Positions 6,570-8,833 of a stretch of 8,833 nt of DNA are shown here, one piece after another. Below the pieces are notes generated by a model, which had not been told where the DNA came from, ran no database searches, and saw nothing but the letters and a program-made list of their open reading frames with translations. The DNA is from Patescibacteria group bacterium (GTDB lineage: Bacteria > Patescibacteriota > Microgenomatia > UBA1406 > GWC2-37-13). The position numbers were made by a program, and so were the translations under genes. The stretch is from assembly GCA_943356515.1 (NCBI GenBank), contig CALRFM010000038.1, positions 1-8,833 on the forward strand, read 5' to 3'. Position 1 is the stretch's first letter, and the number at the start of each line of letters is the position of its first letter.

Positions 6570-7148
6570 CTACGTCACTATTTTAGTCGTACTGAGTTCT
6601 GCAAGTTTGGCGATAAGCTCATTTTTTGAATAGTTGGAGGTTTCTATTTGCTTATCTTTAAAAACCCGGAGTCCCTCAATGATTCTTCTGGCAAATATTG
6701 CTTCTTTGGGTCTCAAACTTTTTAATTTTATTTCGTTTTTTTCAAAAGTTTTTGAAATAATAACAAGTTGGGAAAAGATAAACATTGTATAAATAAATAT
6801 ATTTGAGATATCACTTATATCAATACTATGCACTTCAGAAGAGAGAAAATGACGCTTGATTATAGTTATTCTTCCTTCTTCCACATTGAGGGTGTTTGGA
6901 AAGAAATCAAATGGAAATGCATGGGAGGAAATGCTTACCAGAATTCTATTAGATTTTTTTACCAGATTTGCAACGGTTTTTTTATCCATTTGTTTTTTTA
7001 TATCCGTAGTCTGAGCTACTTCTTCAGCGACTATTACCTGAGAGGAAAGATCTCTTTCCTTTTTCTCAAGGAGTCCATCTACTTCTTTTTGCGTATAGAG
7101 CTTTTTAGGAAAGATTGTTCCACTTATTTTTTCAGCTTTTTGCTTCAT
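6570..7148 (-). CDS. Conserved-type hypothetical protein with a PH-like core
   Basis: No function is assigned. The 192-aa protein is probably cytosolic: a charged N-terminal part (1-65) with a short coiled-coil-prone run (QKEVDGLLEKKERDL, 20-34), a compact core at about 69-165, and a short C-terminal helix-forming tail (YSKNELIAKLAELS). The core pattern is a series of beta strands (RILVSISSHAFPFDFFP, RITIIKRHFLSSEVHSI, IFIYTMFIFSQLVIIS, EIKLKSL) closed by one long helix (EAIFARRIIEGLRVF). This is the plan of bacterial PH-like domains, which often sit at membranes or in complexes. The hydrophobic run at 117-131 is better read as two strands than as a membrane helix. The start codon lies inside a perfect inverted repeat and close behind an extended -10 box. 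It lies between the glycosidase (20 bp upstream) and the DedA gene. Confidence 0.7.
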   Translation of the reverse strand: MKQKAEKISGTIFPKKLYTQKEVDGLLEKKERDLSSQVIVAEEVAQTTDIKKQMDKKTVANLVKKSNRILVSISSHAFPFDFFPNTLNVEEGRITIIKRHFLSSEVHSIDISDISNIFIYTMFIFSQLVIISKTFEKNEIKLKSLRPKEAIFARRIIEGLRVFKDKQIETSNYSKNELIAKLAELSTTKIVT

Positions 7149-7159
7149 GATTGAAGCAA
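7140..7159. repeat. Perfect inverted repeat over the start codon of the PH-like gene
   Basis: Arms TTGCTTCA (7140-7147) and TGAAGCAA (7152-7159) are exact reverse complements with a 4-base centre. The repeat covers the start codon (7146-7148), the likely transcription start (about 7152) and the last base of the -10 box (7159). This is a typical operator position. If transcription starts upstream of the repeat, it could instead be an RNA hairpin that hides the start codon. Part of one arm is coding (codons ATG AAG CAA), so chance is not excluded. Confidence 0.45.
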
Positions 7160-7167
7160 GTATATCA
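7159..7167 (-). promoter_or_regulatory. Extended -10 promoter of the PH-like gene
   Basis: TGATATACT on the minus strand: TATACT at 7159-7164, with TG at 7166-7167. The same ten bases, TGATATACTT, form the -10 of the helicase promoter. A weak -35 TTGTTT (7181-7186) is 16 bp away, inside the end of the upstream gene. The -10 lies 10 bp before the ATG, predicting a leader of only a few bases. Confidence 0.5.
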
Positions 7168-7168
7168 A

Positions 7169-8356
7169 TTATTTGTTTACAAACAAAATCGCATTGGGGA
7201 TATTTCTTCCCGGCCCCACTTTATATCCACCGCTCCAAAGCGCTGTCGATCCACCGCTATCTAGGTTCAGGGCGTTTTCTATTCCCAGAGCATGGATAAC
7301 ATGTGCGGCTTCGGCTACCGTGGCATTAAAGACTACTCCGATATACGCTATATTACCTTTGGATCCGACAAAACTTCGGTTTCCTTTGCTTCCCCTTTTC
7401 GGTTCCCCATCGCCGTTAAAGGCAACATTTCCCCCTGATACAAGCAACGGTTGCATCGCAATCATTCCATCTATGCTGGTATCCCTACCCCATTCAAGAG
7501 ATCTTCCGACAAATCTCATCGATCCATTTTGGAAAATAACCGCAGGAACGGTACTATAGATATTGTTATCGGAATTTATATATTTTTTATTTTTGTTCAT
7601 CAGTAGTGTATCAAAAGAATTTTTTTTATCTGAACAGCTCGGATAATCCGCAGGACAAAAATATGAGCCATTGATACCCGCAAACGCGCCATTTCGAGAT
7701 ATATAATCTTCAAGAGATAGCACCGGACAGTCATTTTTACAATCAGAGTCAGAAGCAGAGTCGACAACTATTCTTGTCGAATTCATATCAGCAGAAACTA
7801 TTCCAACCAAAAATTCTCCAATATCGGAACTTACCACCTGTCTTGAATATCCGGATCCTGGCGGAGTATTGCTTTGAGGTGCATTTGCGGGAATCTGAAA
7901 AGTCGATGATATTTTTATTGTTTCTTCATCAATTTGTTTGTTGAGAATTTGTAATGTCGCTTCAGCTGAAGCATAGTTTCTTTTTGAGAGGAGTGTCAGT
8001 GAATCGGCAAAGAGAGAATCGAATTTTTCGGTTTTTTTGGAAATATTTTTTAGATCAAGAAGTTTTTCATATGACTTTACACTTTGCAGATAGGTGGTTT
8101 CAATTTTTTTGATAGTTGCCTCAAGCTCTTTATTGATTTTATATTGATCCTGGCTCTTAAGATCAATCAGCTTTTTGCTTTGATCTGAAAGTTGTTTGTC
8201 TAAAGTGGTTATGTTAAGTGTTAAAGACTTAATGGTAGTTTCAAGTTGAAACTTGTGATATATCAGAAAACTTATCGCGCCAATAAAAATAACAATAAAA
8301 ACTGAAGGTAATAATTTAGATCTCATACGCGATAGGCGCGGGAGCTTTGGTGACAT
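7169..8356 (-). CDS. Membrane-anchored coiled-coil phosphodiester glycosidase (NAGPA-type)
   Basis: Predicted exported enzyme of the phosphodiester glycosidase family, which cleaves sugar-phosphate diesters and is linked to exopolysaccharide metabolism; the substrate here is unknown. I choose the ATG at 8354-8356 (395 aa), 7 bp behind an extended -10 box. The frame also allows ATGs at 8392/8389 (407 aa) and 8326 (385 aa). From the chosen start: a basic N-terminus (MSPKLPRLSRMRSK), one membrane helix at about 17-33, a long Lys/Leu/Gln-rich coiled-coil stalk at about 36-150, a Pro/Asn linker, and a catalytic domain at about 175-393. Family blocks: GINGSYF (227-233), GNRSFVG (325-331), LDSGGSTALW (365-374) and R384 near the end. 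Two close cysteine pairs (C206/C210 and C234/C241) suit an oxidising exterior. The stop lies 20 bp before the PH-like gene. Confidence 0.9.
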   Translation of the reverse strand: MSPKLPRLSRMRSKLLPSVFIVIFIGAISFLIYHKFQLETTIKSLTLNITTLDKQLSDQSKKLIDLKSQDQYKINKELEATIKKIETTYLQSVKSYEKLLDLKNISKKTEKFDSLFADSLTLLSKRNYASAEATLQILNKQIDEETIKISSTFQIPANAPQSNTPPGSGYSRQVVSSDIGEFLVGIVSADMNSTRIVVDSASDSDCKNDCPVLSLEDYISRNGAFAGINGSYFCPADYPSCSDKKNSFDTLLMNKNKKYINSDNNIYSTVPAVIFQNGSMRFVGRSLEWGRDTSIDGMIAMQPLLVSGGNVAFNGDGEPKRGSKGNRSFVGSKGNIAYIGVVFNATVAEAAHVIHALGIENALNLDSGGSTALWSGGYKVGPGRNIPNAILFVNK

Positions 8357-8363
8357 GTCTTTT

Positions 8364-8372
8364 AGTGTAGCA
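8364..8372 (-). promoter_or_regulatory. Extended -10 box deciding the glycosidase start
   Basis: TGC plus TACACT on the minus strand (TACACT at 8364-8369; 4 of 6 to TATAAT, with the extended TG). It lies 7 bp before the ATG at 8356, the same spacing as at the L,D-transpeptidase gene. The -35 position (8387-8392, ATGATG) matches only 3 of 6 and is formed by the two upstream in-frame ATG codons. The remaining gap up to 8491 shows no convincing terminator and no small gene. Confidence 0.4.
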
Positions 8373-8491
8373 GAAAAACCATAAGTCATCATTGATGGGA
8401 CTTATCCTTATTGGTAGATACGTTAGCAGAATTGGAGTAGATGAAAGTCAAGAATGTACTATCGAGATCTGTCGTGATATCCATGCGCAAT

Positions 8492-8833
8492 CTATTTGAA
8501 TATTTTGTATCTAATATGCGTAACCATACTTGTTCCACTTACTTCTATTGGTTCGAGATTGAGTTTGGGTACTCCTTCAAAAAGTCGCGTGCCCGTGCCA
8601 ATTGTTACGGGAACTATATGGAGCCACAGTTCATCAATGAGCCCCGCCTTCAAATATTGGTTGAGAGTACTTGCGCCTCCTGCAATCTTCACATCTTTAT
8701 TTCCCGCTGCAATTTTTGCTTTTGAAAGTGCGGGTTCAATACCGTCAGTCACGAAGAAAAATGTCGTTCCACCTTCCATTTCTATCGGTTCTCGCTCGGT
8801 GTGGGAGAGCACGAAAATGGGAGCGTGATATGG
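8492..8833 (-). CDS. Dihydrofolate reductase / RibD C-terminal family protein, C-terminal part (5' end outside window)
   Basis: The frame stays open to the right edge (first visible residues PYHAPIFVLSH), so the gene starts outside; the GTG at 8812 is internal. About 113 residues are visible of a family usually near 180-200 aa. These enzymes share the DHFR/RibD reductase fold and use NADPH; most free-standing members have no proven substrate. Signatures seen: PIFVLSHTEREPIEMEGGTT with its FVTDG continuation, the helix before the nucleotide-binding GGAST motif (AGNKDVKIAGGAST), LKAGLIDELWLHIVPVTIG, and TRLFEG. It need not be the true folate enzyme FolA or riboflavin RibD, since the deaminase domain and substrate residues are not visible. 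It ends with TAG, about 135 bp before the glycosidase start. Confidence 0.92.
   Translation of the reverse strand, partial: PYHAPIFVLSHTEREPIEMEGGTTFFFVTDGIEPALSKAKIAAGNKDVKIAGGASTLNQYLKAGLIDELWLHIVPVTIGTGTRLFEGVPKLNLEPIEVSGTSMVTHIRYKIFK

Noticed and set aside
7172..7187. Inverted repeat TTTGTTT/AAACAAA with a 2-base centre at the end of the glycosidase gene.
   Set aside because: Low-complexity T/A-rich arms inside coding sequence, too short a centre for a hairpin and no T-run; it may only add to the weak -35 of the next promoter.
1..8833. Search for a defence system, phage, transposon, CRISPR or toxin-antitoxin module.
   Set aside because: No matching proteins, direct repeats, terminal inverted repeats or RNA genes were seen; all gene-sized frames are explained by housekeeping or envelope genes.

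Overview
The window looks like a piece of a low-G+C bacterial chromosome, most likely from the Candidate Phyla Radiation (Patescibacteria). This placement is an inference. It rests on the compact single-strand gene packing, the divergent glutamine synthetase subtype, the minimal DEAD-box helicase with an Asn/Gly-rich head, small lineage-type membrane and PH-like proteins, and almost no Shine-Dalgarno sequences. The code appears standard: UGA ends the glutamine synthetase gene and is never read through in any gene here, which argues against the UGA=Gly lineages (Gracilibacteria/Absconditabacteria).

Layout: the left edge holds the 3' part of typA/bipA on the plus strand. It converges, 17 bp apart, on a minus-strand run that fills the rest of the window. 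Read in the direction of transcription (right to left) the run is: 3' part of a dihydrofolate-reductase/RibD-C family protein (cut by the right edge); a membrane-anchored coiled-coil phosphodiester glycosidase (NAGPA-type); a 192-aa protein with a PH-like core; a DedA-family membrane protein; a seven-helix membrane protein with a LysE/CadD-like plan; an L,D-transpeptidase; a membrane-anchored protein with beta-propeller-like blades; a DEAD-box RNA helicase; and a type I glutamine synthetase. No stretch without a gene exceeds about 185 bp. I see no rRNA, tRNA, CRISPR array, insertion sequence or phage gene.

The middle genes have a cell-envelope theme: peptidoglycan cross-linking, a glycan phosphodiester enzyme, DedA lipid-carrier or membrane homeostasis, and an unassigned transporter-like protein. 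The flanking genes are housekeeping or stress genes (TypA, helicase, glutamine synthetase). I see no defence system or clearly new multi-gene system. The most interesting signals are regulatory. Several genes have a -10-like box 7-10 bp before the start codon and no ribosome binding site, suggesting leaderless mRNAs. The helicase has the strongest promoter in the window and a roughly 113-nt leader that carries an anti-Shine-Dalgarno-like octamer. A perfect 8-bp-arm inverted repeat sits on the start codon of the PH-like gene.
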